A stretch of DNA of 64,000 bases from Streptosporangium canum (GCF_900113865.1 NZ_FOQY01000026.1:55229-119228); one strand, 5' to 3'; shown: positions 1-9,048, counted from the stretch's first letter. Translations and numbers: made by a program. The notes: generated by a model from the letters alone, not told the origin.

Positions 1-284
1 TCGCCCAGCCTGGCGCGCCGTCCCTGGACCAGCAGCCAGCGCAGGCCGAACAGGGCCAGCACGATCCCCCCGGCGGCGATCACCCACCACAGCCACGGGT
101 CGTAGCGGACGAAGGCCTCGCGCACCGGGCCGTTGACGAGCGGCTCGCGGGCGGGCGCCAGGCTCTGCGGGAACGCGCCCGCGCCACGGGCGACCGTGAA
201 GGCGCCCAGGACCGTCAGCAGCAGCCCGATGATCAGCAGCCCCAGCCGGTTGCCCCTCGGGGTCCTCCTGTCCAAGGCGATCAC
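1..284 (-). CDS. amaP: AmaP-type membrane anchor protein (partial, 3' end outside window)
   Basis: The visible 94 residues are the N-terminal part; the gene runs off the left edge. Two hydrophobic segments are readable, about residues 14-30 and 64-85, joined by a polar loop of about 30 residues, which is the layout of the alkaline-shock response membrane anchor AmaP. The GTG start at 284 overlaps the stop of the upstream DUF6286 gene by four bases (GTGA). In Firmicutes AmaP tethers Asp23 to the membrane; the same role is inferred here from two Asp23-family genes in the same operon. It is too small a fragment to exclude another two-TM anchor. Confidence 0.75.
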   Translation of the reverse strand, partial: MIALDRRTPRGNRLGLLIIGLLLTVLGAFTVARGAGAFPQSLAPAREPLVNGPVREAFVRYDPWLWWVIAAGGIVLALFGLRWLLVQGRRARLG

Positions 285-961
285 CTTCCTCGCAGGTTCA
301 CGCGCACGGGATAGTCGTCCACCGGGGCGAGCGCGGCGATCCGGTCGGCGACGGCCAGCCGTACGGCCTCGGCCAGTCCCGTGGTGTCCCGCAGGTGGCT
401 GCCGGCCGTCACCTGGGCGGTCGTGCCGTGCAGCCGCACCCGGGCGTGGTCGACGCCCTGGACCTGCCGGGCGGCGTGGGCCAGGGAACGGGTGAAGCCG
501 CGGCGCTGCACGCCGATGACCAGGTCGGGGTCGCCGGTCCTGGCCGGGATGAACCTGGGCCGTCCGGGGACGAGCGCCAGCAGCACCAGCAGCAGGCCCA
601 GCGCGGTGACCACGCTCGCGCCGAGCATCACCCACGGGTCGCTCCACGGTGTCGAGGACGCCCAGCCCAGCATCCGGTCGTACGGCACCCAGCGCACCGG
701 GCGGCCGAGCAGCGCGGAGATCGTCTCCACCGCGACCAGGACGCCGATCACGGTCATCAGGGCGGCCGTGATCACGGCGGGGACCACCCGGCGCGGACGG
801 AAGGCCTTGATCGCCGCTCGGTCCGCCGCCCGGTTCCTCGGGACTGCGGCGGGTGTGGGCGGCGGGGCCTGTTCCGTGAGCGCCGCGCCGGGTGCGGCCG
901 GTGTCTCCGGTGCGGGACTCGCCCCGGAGGTTCGGTGGGACGGACCGGAGGTGGCCGTCAT
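281..961 (-). CDS. DUF6286 membrane protein of the Asp23 operon
   Basis: 226-residue protein with a Pro/Ala-rich N-terminal tail of about 55 residues, then two predicted membrane spans (about 58-80 and 112-133) and a soluble C-terminal domain. The C-terminal part (about 150-226) has alternating beta/helix segments with a GVDHARVRLHG stretch that looks like a degenerate Asp23 fold. It matches the actinobacterial DUF6286 family by memory of layout and context. The ATG at 961 overlaps the preceding Asp23 gene by four bases, so translation is coupled. Function is unknown; a membrane platform for Asp23 proteins is an inference from position. Confidence 0.8.
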   Translation of the reverse strand: MTATSGPSHRTSGASPAPETPAAPGAALTEQAPPPTPAAVPRNRAADRAAIKAFRPRRVVPAVITAALMTVIGVLVAVETISALLGRPVRWVPYDRMLGWASSTPWSDPWVMLGASVVTALGLLLVLLALVPGRPRFIPARTGDPDLVIGVQRRGFTRSLAHAARQVQGVDHARVRLHGTTAQVTAGSHLRDTTGLAEAVRLAVADRIAALAPVDDYPVRVNLRGR

Positions 962-1422
962 CGGCCGTCCTCTCCCCGGGGCGGCACCACGCCGGTCACG
1001 TCGATGTCGATGTGGTCGATGTGCAGGCCGGTCAGCACGCTGACCCGGTCGGCGACGTGCCGCCGGACCGCCTCGGTGACCTGCCGGAGCGGAGCGGGAT
1101 ACTCCACCGACACGTCCAGTCTCAGCACGGTGAGATCCCCGTCCAGGGTTGCGCGGGTGCGTTCTCCGAAGGTCAGCGGCCCCCGCTCGCGGACCTCCCG
1201 CACCCGCGCCACCTCCCGGGCCGCGCGCGCCGCGATGCGCGACACCACCCGCTCCGGGATGTCCGTCTTCCCGCGCCGCTCCGCCGGTACGGCAGGCCGT
1301 ACCGGCGGAGCGGACCGCGCCGCGTCCGCGGGCGAGGTGCCTCCCGGACGCTGGGCGGGGAGTCCGCGCACGTCCGCGGGCGCCTCGGTGGGCGTGGCGC
1401 GGTGCTCGACCGGTGTGGTCAT
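958..1422 (-). CDS. Asp23/Gls24 family envelope stress protein (second paralogue)
   Basis: 154 residues from the ATG at 1422, which overlaps the DUF2273 stop by four bases; the frame is open further upstream but that part is antisense-like Arg-rich sequence inside the neighbouring gene. After a disordered N-terminus (about 1-50) comes the Asp23 core: IPERVVSRIAARAAREVA, then a beta-rich part with LRLDVSVEYPAPLRQVTEAV and VSVLTGLHIDHIDIDVTGV. This is the usual Asp23 order (helix, strands, helix, final strand). Family members form membrane-associated networks that respond to cell-envelope or alkaline stress. It is more diverged from the family than the paralogue at 1867-2364. Confidence 0.85.
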   Translation of the reverse strand: MTTPVEHRATPTEAPADVRGLPAQRPGGTSPADAARSAPPVRPAVPAERRGKTDIPERVVSRIAARAAREVARVREVRERGPLTFGERTRATLDGDLTVLRLDVSVEYPAPLRQVTEAVRRHVADRVSVLTGLHIDHIDIDVTGVVPPRGEDGR

Positions 1423-1607
1423 TGCCGCCTCACGCCCAGCCGGGACAGGTCGATCTCGCCGCTTTCGACGATGCGGCCGATGAGGAGTCCGACGGCGCCC
1501 AGGACGAGCACCAGAAGGAACGCGCCGAGGCCGCCGAAGGCCGCCGCGAAGCCCAGGACGATGCCGACGAACATGCCGGCGATGCTCCATACGGGGAACT
1601 GGTTCAT
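1419..1607 (-). CDS. DUF2273 small membrane protein
   Basis: 62 residues from ATG 1607, starting MNQFPVWSIAGMFVGIVLG, with two adjacent hydrophobic segments (about 8-25 and 29-46) and a short charged tail. Size, topology and placement between Asp23 genes fit the DUF2273 family, which accompanies Asp23/AmaP in Gram-positives. The longer frame starting at 1829 is rejected because it runs through the upstream gene as Arg-rich shadow sequence. It is coupled on both sides by ATGA overlaps. Function is unknown; it probably helps anchor or oligomerise Asp23. Confidence 0.85.
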   Translation of the reverse strand: MNQFPVWSIAGMFVGIVLGFAAAFGGLGAFLLVLVLGAVGLLIGRIVESGEIDLSRLGVRRQ

Positions 1608-1870
1608 CGAATACCTCCGATATAGACGTTCACCGGACGGTCGCCCACAAGCGGGGCGATCGCCGTCCGCACCTCTTGCGCGATCTCCGGCAGTGGCCGT
1701 CCCATCTGGACGACGATGGAGACCTCCACCTCGTCGTCGCGCAACGCGACGCCGGACACCCTCTCGCCGGGCAGGTAGGTCGCCACGGTTCCGAAGGGGC
1801 CGCCTGACAGGTCGGCGACGTCGGGGCATCGCCGTACGGCGTCGGCGATCTCGTGCGCGAGTTCGCTCAC
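1604..1870 (-). CDS. Short Asp23-like protein
   Basis: 88-residue soluble protein beginning MSELAHEIADAVRRCPDVADL. The half from about residue 45 (DDEVEVSIVVQMGRPLPEIAQ, then a helix and VNVYIGGI) runs parallel to the strand-helix-strand C-terminal half of Asp23 proteins, so it looks like a reduced Asp23 domain. ATGA overlaps join it to the Asp23 gene upstream and the DUF2273 gene downstream. Function is unknown; a partner or cap in an Asp23 assembly is inferred from context alone. Confidence 0.8.
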   Translation of the reverse strand: MSELAHEIADAVRRCPDVADLSGGPFGTVATYLPGERVSGVALRDDEVEVSIVVQMGRPLPEIAQEVRTAIAPLVGDRPVNVYIGGIR

Positions 1871-2364
1871 CGGACGCGCGGCCCCTGCTCGGCGTCCTCC
1901 GCCCCGCCCTCGTCCTTCTCCTGGCCGGGCATGTGGACGTCGTCGACCTTGATGTTGACCTCGGTCACCTCAAGCCCGGTCATGCGCTCGACGGCCGTGA
2001 TCACGTTGCGGCGGACGGCGCCGGCGACGTCCGGGATGGCCACGCCGTACTCGACCACCAGGTCGAGGTCGACAGCCGCCTGCCGCTCGCCCACCTCGAC
2101 GGACACGCCCTGGGTGACGCTCCTGTCGCCGCCGACCATGCCGCGGACCGCGCCGAGCGCCCGTGCGGTGCCGGCGCCCATGTTGTAGACGCCGGAGACC
2201 TCCCGGGCCGCCATGCCGGCGATCTTCGCTACGACCCCGCTGTCGATGCTCGTGTTCCCCTTGGGGGTGGCCAGAGCCCCCTGGCCTCCCGGGGCGTCGG
2301 TCCGAGCCCGCGGCACCGGGTTCTCGTCGCCCTTCGGCGTGTTCACCGTGTTGGCTTCGGTCAC
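1867..2364 (-). CDS. Asp23/Gls24 family envelope stress response protein (first gene of operon)
   Basis: 165 residues from the GTG at 2364, chosen over the upstream ATG at 2433 because a strong ribosome binding site (GGGGGAAGGAAT) sits just before the GTG and the candidate promoter overlaps the longer version. Residues about 1-40 are disordered; the Asp23 core follows with IDSGVVAKIAGMAAREVSGV, GVSVEVGERQAAVDLDLVV, an amphipathic helix, and LEVTEVNIKVDDVH. It is the canonical Asp23 copy and first gene of the six-gene operon. Expected role: peripheral membrane protein for envelope stress, held by AmaP/DUF2273-type anchors. Confidence 0.88.
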   Translation of the reverse strand: MTEANTVNTPKGDENPVPRARTDAPGGQGALATPKGNTSIDSGVVAKIAGMAAREVSGVYNMGAGTARALGAVRGMVGGDRSVTQGVSVEVGERQAAVDLDLVVEYGVAIPDVAGAVRRNVITAVERMTGLEVTEVNIKVDDVHMPGQEKDEGGAEDAEQGPRVR

Positions 2365-2423
2365 GTCGATTCCTTCCCCCGGGGGGAAGCCGTGTGCTTC
2401 CCAACGCTGCTTACAGGGCGTAA

Positions 2424-2447
2424 TACCCCCCATAAGAACAGCAACCG
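2424..2447 (-). promoter_or_regulatory. SigB/SigF-type stress promoter of the Asp23 operon
   Basis: Read on the minus strand: GGTT, 14 bases, GGGTAT. This fits the actinobacterial group-3 stress sigma consensus (GNNT, 14-16 bases, GGGTAY) exactly. It lies about 60 bases before the GTG at 2364, leaving a leader of about 50 bases. No transcription data are available. Confidence 0.5.
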
Positions 2448-2641
2448 GGACATACCTTTTCGTGGGGAAATCCTGGATATGTGCAATAGGTCCGGTTAAC
2501 GATGCTTGTCCAAATCTGGTCTGTCGCGGGGCGTCGGGAAGATGTGCGGCGCTCCCCGCGCGGCGCGGCGGCGCCGGGCGACGGCCGGCTCGCCGCCGGG
2601 CGGCGGTCCGGCGGGACCGCGGGCGCGACTAGCCTTGTCGT

Positions 2642-3418
2642 GTGCGTATAGCGAGGTTCTCCACAGGTGAGGGTGTCGGATTCGGCGTGGTCGAGGGCGG
2701 ACCCGGCGAGGAGTTCATCTCCGCGATCTCCGGGCACCCCTTCGGCCCGATCCAGTTCACCGGTGAGCGTTACTCGCTCTCGCAGGTCAAGCTGGTCGCG
2801 CCCATGCTGCCCAGTAAGGTCGTCGCGATCGGCAGGAACTACGCCGACCACGCCCGCGAGATGGGCGGGGACGTCCCCGACGAGCCGCTGGTCTTCCTGA
2901 AGCCGTCCACCTCGGTGATCGGTTCGGGGGAGGCCATCGCCTACCCGACGGGGCTGACCCGGCGGGTCGACTTCGAGGGGGAGCTGGCCGTGGTCATCGG
3001 CAGGCTCTGCCGGGAGGTCCCCGCGGAGCGGGCCCACGAGGTCGTCTTCGGCTACACCTGCGCCAACGACGTCACGGCCCGGGACCTGCAGAAGAAGGAC
3101 GTCCAGTTCACCCGCGCCAAGGGCTTCGACACCTTCTGCCCGCTCGGCCCGTGGATCCAGACCGAGCTCGACCCGGGTGACCTGGGCATCACCACGACGG
3201 TGAACGGCGAGATCAAGCAGAGCTCGCGCACCTCCAAGCTCATGTACGACATCCCGACGCTGATCGCCCACGTGAGCGCGGTCATGACCCTGATCCCCGG
3301 CGACGTCATCCTCACCGGGACGCCCGAGGGGGTCGGCCCGCTGGACATCGGCGACGAGGTCAGCGTCGGCATCGAAGGAATCGGCACTCTCACCAACCGG
3401 GTGGTCTCCCGTGATTAG
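2642..3418 (+). CDS. Fumarylacetoacetate hydrolase family protein
   Basis: 258 residues, GTG start at 2642. It has a short N-terminal region and the FAH C-terminal hydrolase domain: [13 protein letters not shown] (about 61-73), the metal-binding stretch [12 protein letters not shown] (about 108-119), [15 protein letters not shown], and [15 protein letters not shown] near the end. Such stand-alone domains are Mg-dependent hydrolases or decarboxylases of small acylpyruvate-type acids (acylpyruvase/oxaloacetate decarboxylase type). Its last eight bases overlap the gltX start, a common actinobacterial arrangement. The exact substrate cannot be read from sequence. Confidence 0.88.
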   Translation: MRIARFSTGEGVGFGVVEGGPGEEFISAISGHPFGPIQFTGERYSLSQVKLVAPMLPSKVVAIGRNYADHAREMGGDVPDEPLVFLKPSTSVIGSGEAIAYPTGLTRRVDFEGELAVVIGRLCREVPAERAHEVVFGYTCANDVTARDLQKKDVQFTRAKGFDTFCPLGPWIQTELDPGDLGITTTVNGEIKQSSRTSKLMYDIPTLIAHVSAVMTLIPGDVILTGTPEGVGPLDIGDEVSVGIEGIGTLTNRVVSRD

Positions 3419-4778
3419 GGTTCGTTTCGCTCCCTCCCCCACCGGCATGTTCCACGTCGGCGGCGCCCGTTCGGCGCTGTTCAACTGGGCGCTGGCCGAG
3501 CAGTCCGGTGGCACGTTCGTGCTGCGCATCGAGGACACCGACGCCGCCCGCAACCGGCCCGAGTGGACCGAGGGCATCATCTCGGCGCTGGCCTGGATCG
3601 GCATCAACGGCGACAGTCCGTTCTTCGAGGGCCCCTACTTCCAGTCGGCCTACGAGGAGCAGCACCGGGAGGCGGTGGCCAAGCTGGTCGCCGGCGGCCG
3701 CGCCTACTACTGCACCTGCACCCGCGACGAGGTGAAGGCCCGCACCGGCTCGGAGCACAAGGGCTACGACGGCTTCTGCCGCGACCGGGGCCTGACCGAG
3801 GGGGCGGTCCGCTTCCGCACCCCGGACGACGGCGTCACCGTGGTCCAGGACCTGGTCCGCGGCACGGTCGAGTTCCCCAACGAGGCGATGGAGGACTTCG
3901 TCGTCGCGCGTGCCGACGGCTCCCCGCTGTTCGTGCTGGCCAACGTGGTGGACGACATCGAGATGCGGATCAGCCACGTGGTCCGCGCCGAGGAGCACCT
4001 GTCCAACACGCCCAAGCAGCAGCTGCTCTGGGAGGCGCTGGGCGTCGCCCCGCCCATCTGGGCGCACGTGCCGGTCATCGTCAACGACAAGCGCCAGAAG
4101 CTGTCCAAGCGCCGCGACAAGGTCGCCCTGGAGTCCTACCGCGAGGAGGGCTACCTGGCCGAGGCCATGGTCAACTACCTGATGCTGCTCGGCTGGGGGC
4201 CGGGTGACGACCGGGAGATCATGCCCTGGGCCGAGATGGTGCCGCTGTTCGACCTGGGCAGCGTCAACCCGTCCCCGGCCTTCTTCGACGAGAAGAAGCT
4301 CCGCGCCTTCAACGGCGAATACATCCGGGCGCTGCCGCTCGACACCTTCGTCGCCCGCTGCGAGCCGTGGCTGGACCCGAGCTGGGACCGGGGGACCTTC
4401 GCCAAGGTCGCCGAGCTCGCCCAGACCCGGATCGCGGTCCTGTCCGAGATCACCGCGAACGTGGACTTCCTCTTCCTGGACGAGCCCGTCTTCGACCAGG
4501 CGTCGTGGGACAAGGCCATGAAGAACGCCGCGGTGGAGATCCTCACCGGCTACCTCGCCCGCCTTGAGAAGGTCAACATGGACTCCGAGTCGCTCAAGAG
4601 CGCGCTGGAGGAGGTCGGCGCCGAGCACGGCCTCAAGCTCGGCAAGGCCCAGGCCCCGGTACGGGTGGCCGTCACCGGCCGGACCGTCGGCCTGCCGCTG
4701 TTCGAGTCGATCGAGGCGCTCGGCCGGGAGCGTTCGATGGACCGGATCCGCGCCGCCCTCGCCAGGCTCCAGGGCTGA
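3411..4778 (+). CDS. gltX: Glutamate--tRNA ligase
   Basis: 455-residue class I aminoacyl-tRNA synthetase that charges tRNA-Glu in the cytoplasm. HIGH-like motif [15 protein letters not shown] is at residues 6-20, the zinc-ribbon-like cysteines [10 protein letters not shown]...GFCRDRG at about 101-125, [17 protein letters not shown] in the middle, and the KMSKS equivalent KLSKRRD at about 229-235, followed by a helical anticodon-binding domain. GTG start at 3411, overlapping the FAH gene by eight bases. Two tRNA-Glu genes lie 4.3 kb downstream. Its 3' end overlaps the convergent MATE gene by 107 bases. Confidence 0.97.
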   Translation: MIRVRFAPSPTGMFHVGGARSALFNWALAEQSGGTFVLRIEDTDAARNRPEWTEGIISALAWIGINGDSPFFEGPYFQSAYEEQHREAVAKLVAGGRAYYCTCTRDEVKARTGSEHKGYDGFCRDRGLTEGAVRFRTPDDGVTVVQDLVRGTVEFPNEAMEDFVVARADGSPLFVLANVVDDIEMRISHVVRAEEHLSNTPKQQLLWEALGVAPPIWAHVPVIVNDKRQKLSKRRDKVALESYREEGYLAEAMVNYLMLLGWGPGDDREIMPWAEMVPLFDLGSVNPSPAFFDEKKLRAFNGEYIRALPLDTFVARCEPWLDPSWDRGTFAKVAELAQTRIAVLSEITANVDFLFLDEPVFDQASWDKAMKNAAVEILTGYLARLEKVNMDSESLKSALEEVGAEHGLKLGKAQAPVRVAVTGRTVGLPLFESIEALGRERSMDRIRAALARLQG

Positions 4779-6012
4779 GGCGCGCCCGGACGGGGCCCGG
4801 CAGGCCGGGCCCCGCGACGAGCGCGAGCGTGAGGGCGGCTCCGGCCGCCATCGCCAGCCAGACGCCGGTGAGGCCGAGCGCGGCGCCGAGCGCGTAGGCG
4901 ACAGGGAGCTGGAGCGCGAAACCCGCCAGGGTGGCGGTGAGCAGCCTGCTCCCCTTCCCGCTCGCCTGGAGCACCCCGCCGACGGAGATCAGCCCGCCGA
5001 ACGGGACCAGGTAGAGCGTCATCCAGTGCAGGAAGCCCGCGGCCTCGGCGGCCACCGCCGGGTCACCGGTGAACAGGTTCGCCGCGGGCACGGCGAGGGC
5101 GTTGAGCGCCGCGGCGACGGCCAGGCCCGCCGCCAGGCCGTACCCGAGGGCGGGTCCCGCGTCGCCGGAGCGGGCCGTCCGGATCATGGCGGCCTGGCGG
5201 AGCGCGTAGAAGGCCATCACCCCGGCCAGCATGATCTTCGTCCCGATGCCGTAGCCCGCCAGCGCCACGACGCCGAACCCGCCGACCACCTCCACCAGGA
5301 CCATACCGGCGAGGGACCTGGCCAGGAAGTCCCCGGCCATGGGCAGGCCGGTGCGGACGATGGCCACGGCGTCGGCGCGGTTCGCGCGCGCCGGACGGTC
5401 GCGGGGCGTCCGCCGGGAGAGAAGGGGCAGCGCGACGGCGAGCGTGACCGTCCGGGCCAGCACGGTCGCCGCTGCGGCACCCGGCACGCCGAGGTCGAGC
5501 CCGTAGATGAACAGCGGGTCGAGGACGATCACCAGCGCGTTGCAGAGCAGGGCGGTGCGCATCGGGGTCGTGGTGTCGCCGCGTCCCTTGAAGATCCCGT
5601 CGGTCAGCGACTGGGCGAAGAAGACCGGGAGCCCGGCCAGTGAGATCAGGTAGAAGTCGGCGGTCAGGCCGGCCGTCACGGCGTCACCGGTGAAGAGCCG
5701 GGCGAGCGGCTCGCGGAGCAGTACCCCGGGGACGGCCACCGCCAGGCTGACCGCCGCCCAGAGCAGCCATGCCGTACGGATCACCGGTGTGATCGGTTCC
5801 CTGCCGTCGCGCCGGCCGACCAGGACGGTCGTGCCGGTCTGGACGGCGAGGATGACGCCCAGGGCGAGGTATTCGGTGGTGGTCGCCACCGTCACCGCGG
5901 CCACGGCCTGGCTGCCCAGGCCGGAGACCCAGAGCAGGTCGATCAGGCCGACCGCGACCACGGCGGTCAGCAACTCCACGTAGACGGGCAGGGCGAGGCG
6001 GATCAGTCGCAT
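4672..6012 (-). CDS. MATE family efflux transporter
   Basis: 446 residues from ATG 6012, preceded by AGAGG seven bases upstream; an upstream in-frame ATG at 6069 lacks a site and would run through the promoter region. About twelve membrane segments, with two related halves ([17 protein letters not shown] at the start; a second repeat from about residue 215), as in MATE/NorM or DinF-type Na+/H+-coupled exporters. The divergent PadR gene and a shared inverted repeat suggest drug-inducible control. The last 35 residues or so are Arg/Gly-rich and lie antisense to gltX, so the true end may be poorly conserved. Confidence 0.88.
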   Translation of the reverse strand: MRLIRLALPVYVELLTAVVAVGLIDLLWVSGLGSQAVAAVTVATTTEYLALGVILAVQTGTTVLVGRRDGREPITPVIRTAWLLWAAVSLAVAVPGVLLREPLARLFTGDAVTAGLTADFYLISLAGLPVFFAQSLTDGIFKGRGDTTTPMRTALLCNALVIVLDPLFIYGLDLGVPGAAAATVLARTVTLAVALPLLSRRTPRDRPARANRADAVAIVRTGLPMAGDFLARSLAGMVLVEVVGGFGVVALAGYGIGTKIMLAGVMAFYALRQAAMIRTARSGDAGPALGYGLAAGLAVAAALNALAVPAANLFTGDPAVAAEAAGFLHWMTLYLVPFGGLISVGGVLQASGKGSRLLTATLAGFALQLPVAYALGAALGLTGVWLAMAAGAALTLALVAGPGLPGPVRARLSPGAWRGRRGSGPSNAPGRAPRSTRTAAGRRSGR

Positions 6013-6017
6013 ATTTG

Positions 6018-6049
6018 TACCTCTTTTAGAGTTAGCTCGTTTAGAGGTA
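6018..6049. promoter_or_regulatory. Inverted repeat in MATE/padR intergenic region (candidate PadR operator)
   Basis: TACCTCT at 6018-6024 and AGAGGTA at 6043-6049 form a perfect 7-base inverted repeat with an 18-base spacer, centred between the two divergent starts. It covers the MATE ribosome binding site, so binding could block both genes. PadR repressors usually bind their own divergent promoter; assignment to this PadR is an inference. Confidence 0.45.
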
Positions 6050-6067
6050 TAGCGATACGATGCTTCC

Positions 6068-6604
6068 ATGGCAAGCGGCGACCTGACCCTGTCGATCCTC
6101 GGCCTCCTCGGGGAGGGGCCGATGCACGGTTACGAGCTCAAGGCCCGGATCCTGGAGTTGAGCGGCCATCTCCGCCCGGTCAGCGACGGTGCCCTCTATC
6201 CGGCGATCACCCGGCTGGAGCGGGCCGGGCTCGTGGAGCGGCACGAGGAGGAGGGGGCGGGCGCGGCCCGCCGTCAGGTCCTCACCCTGACCGAGGCCGG
6301 GCGGGCGGAGCTCCTACGACGGCTCCGGGAGCCCGCCGACCTCGACATCAGCGATCAGACCCGCTTCTTCGGCCTGCTGACCTTCCTGTCCCAGCTCCCC
6401 GGCCGCGCGGACCGGGCCCGGGTGCTCCGCCGCCGCCTCGACTTCCTGGAGGCCCCCGCCAGCTTCTTCTACCGGGACGGCAGGCCGCTGCGGGCCGAGG
6501 AGGTCTCCGACCCCTTCCACCGGGGTATGCTCCTGGTCGCCCGCGCGACCGGCGACGCCGAGAGGCGATGGCTCAGAGAGGCCGTCGCCGAACTGGACTC
6601 CTGA
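6068..6604 (+). CDS. PadR family transcriptional regulator
   Basis: 178 residues. N-terminal winged helix: LSILGLLGEGPMHGYELKARI (about 8-28), then SDGALYPAITRLERAGLVERH (about 39-59), the classical PadR recognition part with the GALYP motif; the C-terminal half carries the helical effector/dimer region seen in the larger PadR subgroup. It sits back to back with the MATE exporter, so it most likely represses that gene and itself. ATG 6068 has no good ribosome binding site, which may mean a leaderless or very short transcript. Confidence 0.9.
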   Translation: MASGDLTLSILGLLGEGPMHGYELKARILELSGHLRPVSDGALYPAITRLERAGLVERHEEEGAGAARRQVLTLTEAGRAELLRRLREPADLDISDQTRFFGLLTFLSQLPGRADRARVLRRRLDFLEAPASFFYRDGRPLRAEEVSDPFHRGMLLVARATGDAERRWLREAVAELDS

Positions 6605-6774
6605 CGGACGGAGCCCGCCCGGGGGCTGGGGTGCCGATCCCGGGGGTTTGACGGGTGGAGCCCGTCCGGGGACCTGGGTGCCGGTCCAGGAGCGTGGACC
6701 GGGTGCCCGGCGGGCCGCCAGGCCGTGGTGGAGGGCGGGCCGGCGGGCGGATGCCCGCCGGTGACGGCCCGGAG

Positions 6775-6815
6775 CCCCCGGCCGGGCTGGGGGCGTCTCA
6801 GCCCCGGCCGGGGGG
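6775..6815. terminator. GC-rich hairpin between convergent padR and M3 peptidase genes
   Basis: A stem of about 15 pairs with a one-base bulge (CCCCCGGCCGGG-CTG against CAG-CCCCGGCCGGGGG) and a 9-base loop. There is no T-run. It ends just before the peptidase stop, so it can serve both converging genes. The rest of 6605-6820 is GC-rich without a plausible gene. Confidence 0.5.
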
Positions 6816-6820
6816 AGGGG

Positions 6821-8800
6821 TCAGGTCAGCAGGCCGCGGCGCTCCAGCAGGGGCTCGATGCGCGGGTCGCGGCCGCGGAAGTTGCGGAAGGCGGCCATCA
6901 CGTCCATGGAGCCGCCGACCGACAGCAGGGCGGACCGGAAGTGGTCGCCGTTGCCGCGCTTGAGGCCGTCGTTCTCCTTGAACCACTCGACGCTCTCGGC
7001 GTCCAGCACCTCGCTCCAGATGTAGGAGTAGTAGCCGGCGCTGTAGCCGCCCGTGCCGCTGGAGAAGATGTGGGCGAAGTAGTTGGTCCGGTAGCGCGTG
7101 CGGACCAGGTCGAAGGCGATCCCCGCGCGCTCCAGGGCCGCGGCCTCGAACGCCTCGGCGTCCTCGACGGTCTCGCCGGGGGCCAGCTTGTGCCAGGCCC
7201 AGTCGAGCAGCGCCGCGGCGAGATACTCCACGGTCGCGAAGCCCTGGTTGAACTTCTCGGCGGCCTTCATCTTCTCCAGCAGCTCCGCCGGAACCGGCTC
7301 CCCGGTCTCGTGGTGCCTGGCGAAGTTGGCGAGGACCGACGGCCAGGTCGCCCACATCTCGTTGACCTGTGAGGGGTACTCCACGAAGTCACGCGGCACC
7401 TCGGTGCCGGAGACCCGGGGGAAGCGGACGTCGGAGAACAGCCCGTGCAGGGCGTGGCCGAACTCGTGGAAGGCGGTGTTGACCTCGTCGAAGGTCAGCA
7501 GGGTCGGGCCCTCGGCGGGCTTGGTGACGTTGAGGTTGTTCATCACCACGGGCAGCTCGCCGAACAGGTGCGACTGGTCCACGAGGTTGTTCATCCACGC
7601 GCCGCCGCGCTTGGTCGGCCGGGCGTAGGGGTCGAACACGAACAGGCCGAGCTGCGAGCCGTCGGCGTTGAACACCTCGAAGACCCGTACGTCCGGGTGG
7701 TAGCCGGCCAGGTCGTCCCGGTCGGCGAAGGTGATCCCGTACAGCTCGCCGGCGGCGTGGAAGACGCCGTCCCGCAGCACCCGGTCCAGCTCGAAGTAGG
7801 GGCGCAGCTCGGAGCCGTCGAAGTCGTAGCGCGCCTTGCGCACCTTCTCCGCGTAGAACGACCAGTCCCACGCCTCGATGGGGAAGCCGGCCTGCTCGCT
7901 CAGCAGCTCGGCCTCGCGGCGGGCGTTGGCCACCGCCGGGCCCACCAGCTTGCCGAGCATCTCCTCGACGGCGTCGGTGGTCTTGGCCGTCTGGTCGGCG
8001 ACGGAGTAGGCGGCGTGAGTGGGGTAGCCGAGCAGGGCGGCCCGCTCGGCGCGGAGCGTCGCCAGCCTGACGGCCAGGTCGAAGTTCTCCGGCGCCCGGT
8101 TCACCGACAGCTCGTACAGCTTCCTGCGGGTCTGCCGGTCGGTCAGCTCGGCCAGGGCGGGCTGGTTGGTGAAGTTGAGCAGCGGCAGGACGTACTTGCC
8201 GTCCTTCTCGATCGCCTTGATCGCGCTCTCGGAGAGCCCGTCGAGCTCCTTGACGTCCTCGACGACCAGCGCGGAGTCGGTGGAGGCCCTCAGCAGGTTC
8301 TGCGAGAAGGTGGTGGCGACCTTGGTCAGCTCCTCGTTGAGCTCCTTGAGCCGCTCCTGGTCGGCCTCGGACAGGTCGGCGCCGGCCCGGACGAAGTCCA
8401 CGCGGTACTTCTCCAGCAGCCACGCCTCCTCCGGGTCCTCGGTGGCGACCTGCTTGATCCGCTCGTAGAGGGCGCGGTTGAGGTGGATGGCGTCGCCGTG
8501 CTTGGTCAGCTTGGGGAGGATCTCGGTCTCGATCTCCCGGATGCCGTCGGTGGCGTCGGAGGAGGCGATGCTCATGAACACCGTCGCCGCCCGTTTCAGG
8601 ATCTGGCCCGAGCGTTCCAGGGCCTCGACCGTGTTGGCGAACGTCGCCGGGCCGGGGTCGCCGGCGATCGCCTCGACCTCCTGCAGCTGTTCGGTCATGC
8701 CGCGCTCGAACGCGGGCAGGTAGTGCTCCTCCCGGATCTCGGCGAAGTCGGGCAACTTGTAGGGCAACGTGCTGGGGGAGAAGAACGGGTTCTCAGCCAA
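6821..8800 (-). CDS. M3 family metallopeptidase (oligopeptidase / peptidyl-dipeptidase type)
   Basis: 659 residues with TTG start at 8800, preceded by GAGGAG. It has the long helical N-terminal region and the zinc-site motif FHEFGHALHGLF (HExxH) near residue 445, followed by the downstream glutamate stretch in the M3 catalytic fold. Length and motif fit Dcp/OpdA-type cytoplasmic zinc peptidases that break down short peptides from protein turnover or signal peptides. No signal peptide is seen. It stands alone between padR and the tRNA cluster. Confidence 0.93.
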   Translation of the reverse strand: MAENPFFSPSTLPYKLPDFAEIREEHYLPAFERGMTEQLQEVEAIAGDPGPATFANTVEALERSGQILKRAATVFMSIASSDATDGIREIETEILPKLTKHGDAIHLNRALYERIKQVATEDPEEAWLLEKYRVDFVRAGADLSEADQERLKELNEELTKVATTFSQNLLRASTDSALVVEDVKELDGLSESAIKAIEKDGKYVLPLLNFTNQPALAELTDRQTRRKLYELSVNRAPENFDLAVRLATLRAERAALLGYPTHAAYSVADQTAKTTDAVEEMLGKLVGPAVANARREAELLSEQAGFPIEAWDWSFYAEKVRKARYDFDGSELRPYFELDRVLRDGVFHAAGELYGITFADRDDLAGYHPDVRVFEVFNADGSQLGLFVFDPYARPTKRGGAWMNNLVDQSHLFGELPVVMNNLNVTKPAEGPTLLTFDEVNTAFHEFGHALHGLFSDVRFPRVSGTEVPRDFVEYPSQVNEMWATWPSVLANFARHHETGEPVPAELLEKMKAAEKFNQGFATVEYLAAALLDWAWHKLAPGETVEDAEAFEAAALERAGIAFDLVRTRYRTNYFAHIFSSGTGGYSAGYYSYIWSEVLDAESVEWFKENDGLKRGNGDHFRSALLSVGGSMDVMAAFRNFRGRDPRIEPLLERRGLLT

Positions 8801-8974
8801 GGCTCGGGCTCCTCACATGCGGACGGGTCTCCGAAAGCAGCGTTACATAACGGACCCTCGGGTGCACTCCGCCGCCAGGGGGATCCGGTCGCCGCCAATC
8901 GTTTTGGCCTTGACCCCCAACCTGGGCTATTCTTTCGGAGTCGCCAAAGAGTCCCGCAAGGGGGTCAAGCGCGG

Positions 8975-9046
8975 TGGGGTATGGTGTAATTGGCAACACG
9001 GCTGATTCTGGTTCAGTTGTTCTAGGTTCGAGTCCTGGTACCCCAG
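8975..9046 (+). tRNA. tRNA-Gln (CTG anticodon)
   Basis: 72 bases fold as a cloverleaf: acceptor TGGGGTA pairs with TACCCCA, anticodon loop TTCTGGT gives CUG, and the T arm contains GGTTCGAGTCC. Discriminator G; CCA is not encoded. First gene of a three-tRNA cluster. Confidence 0.95.
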
Positions 9047-9048
9047 CT

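Noticed and set aside
892..2499. A 535-codon plus-strand frame over the Asp23 operon
   Set aside because: Antisense to a clear overlapping operon; Arg/Pro-rich with no family motif.
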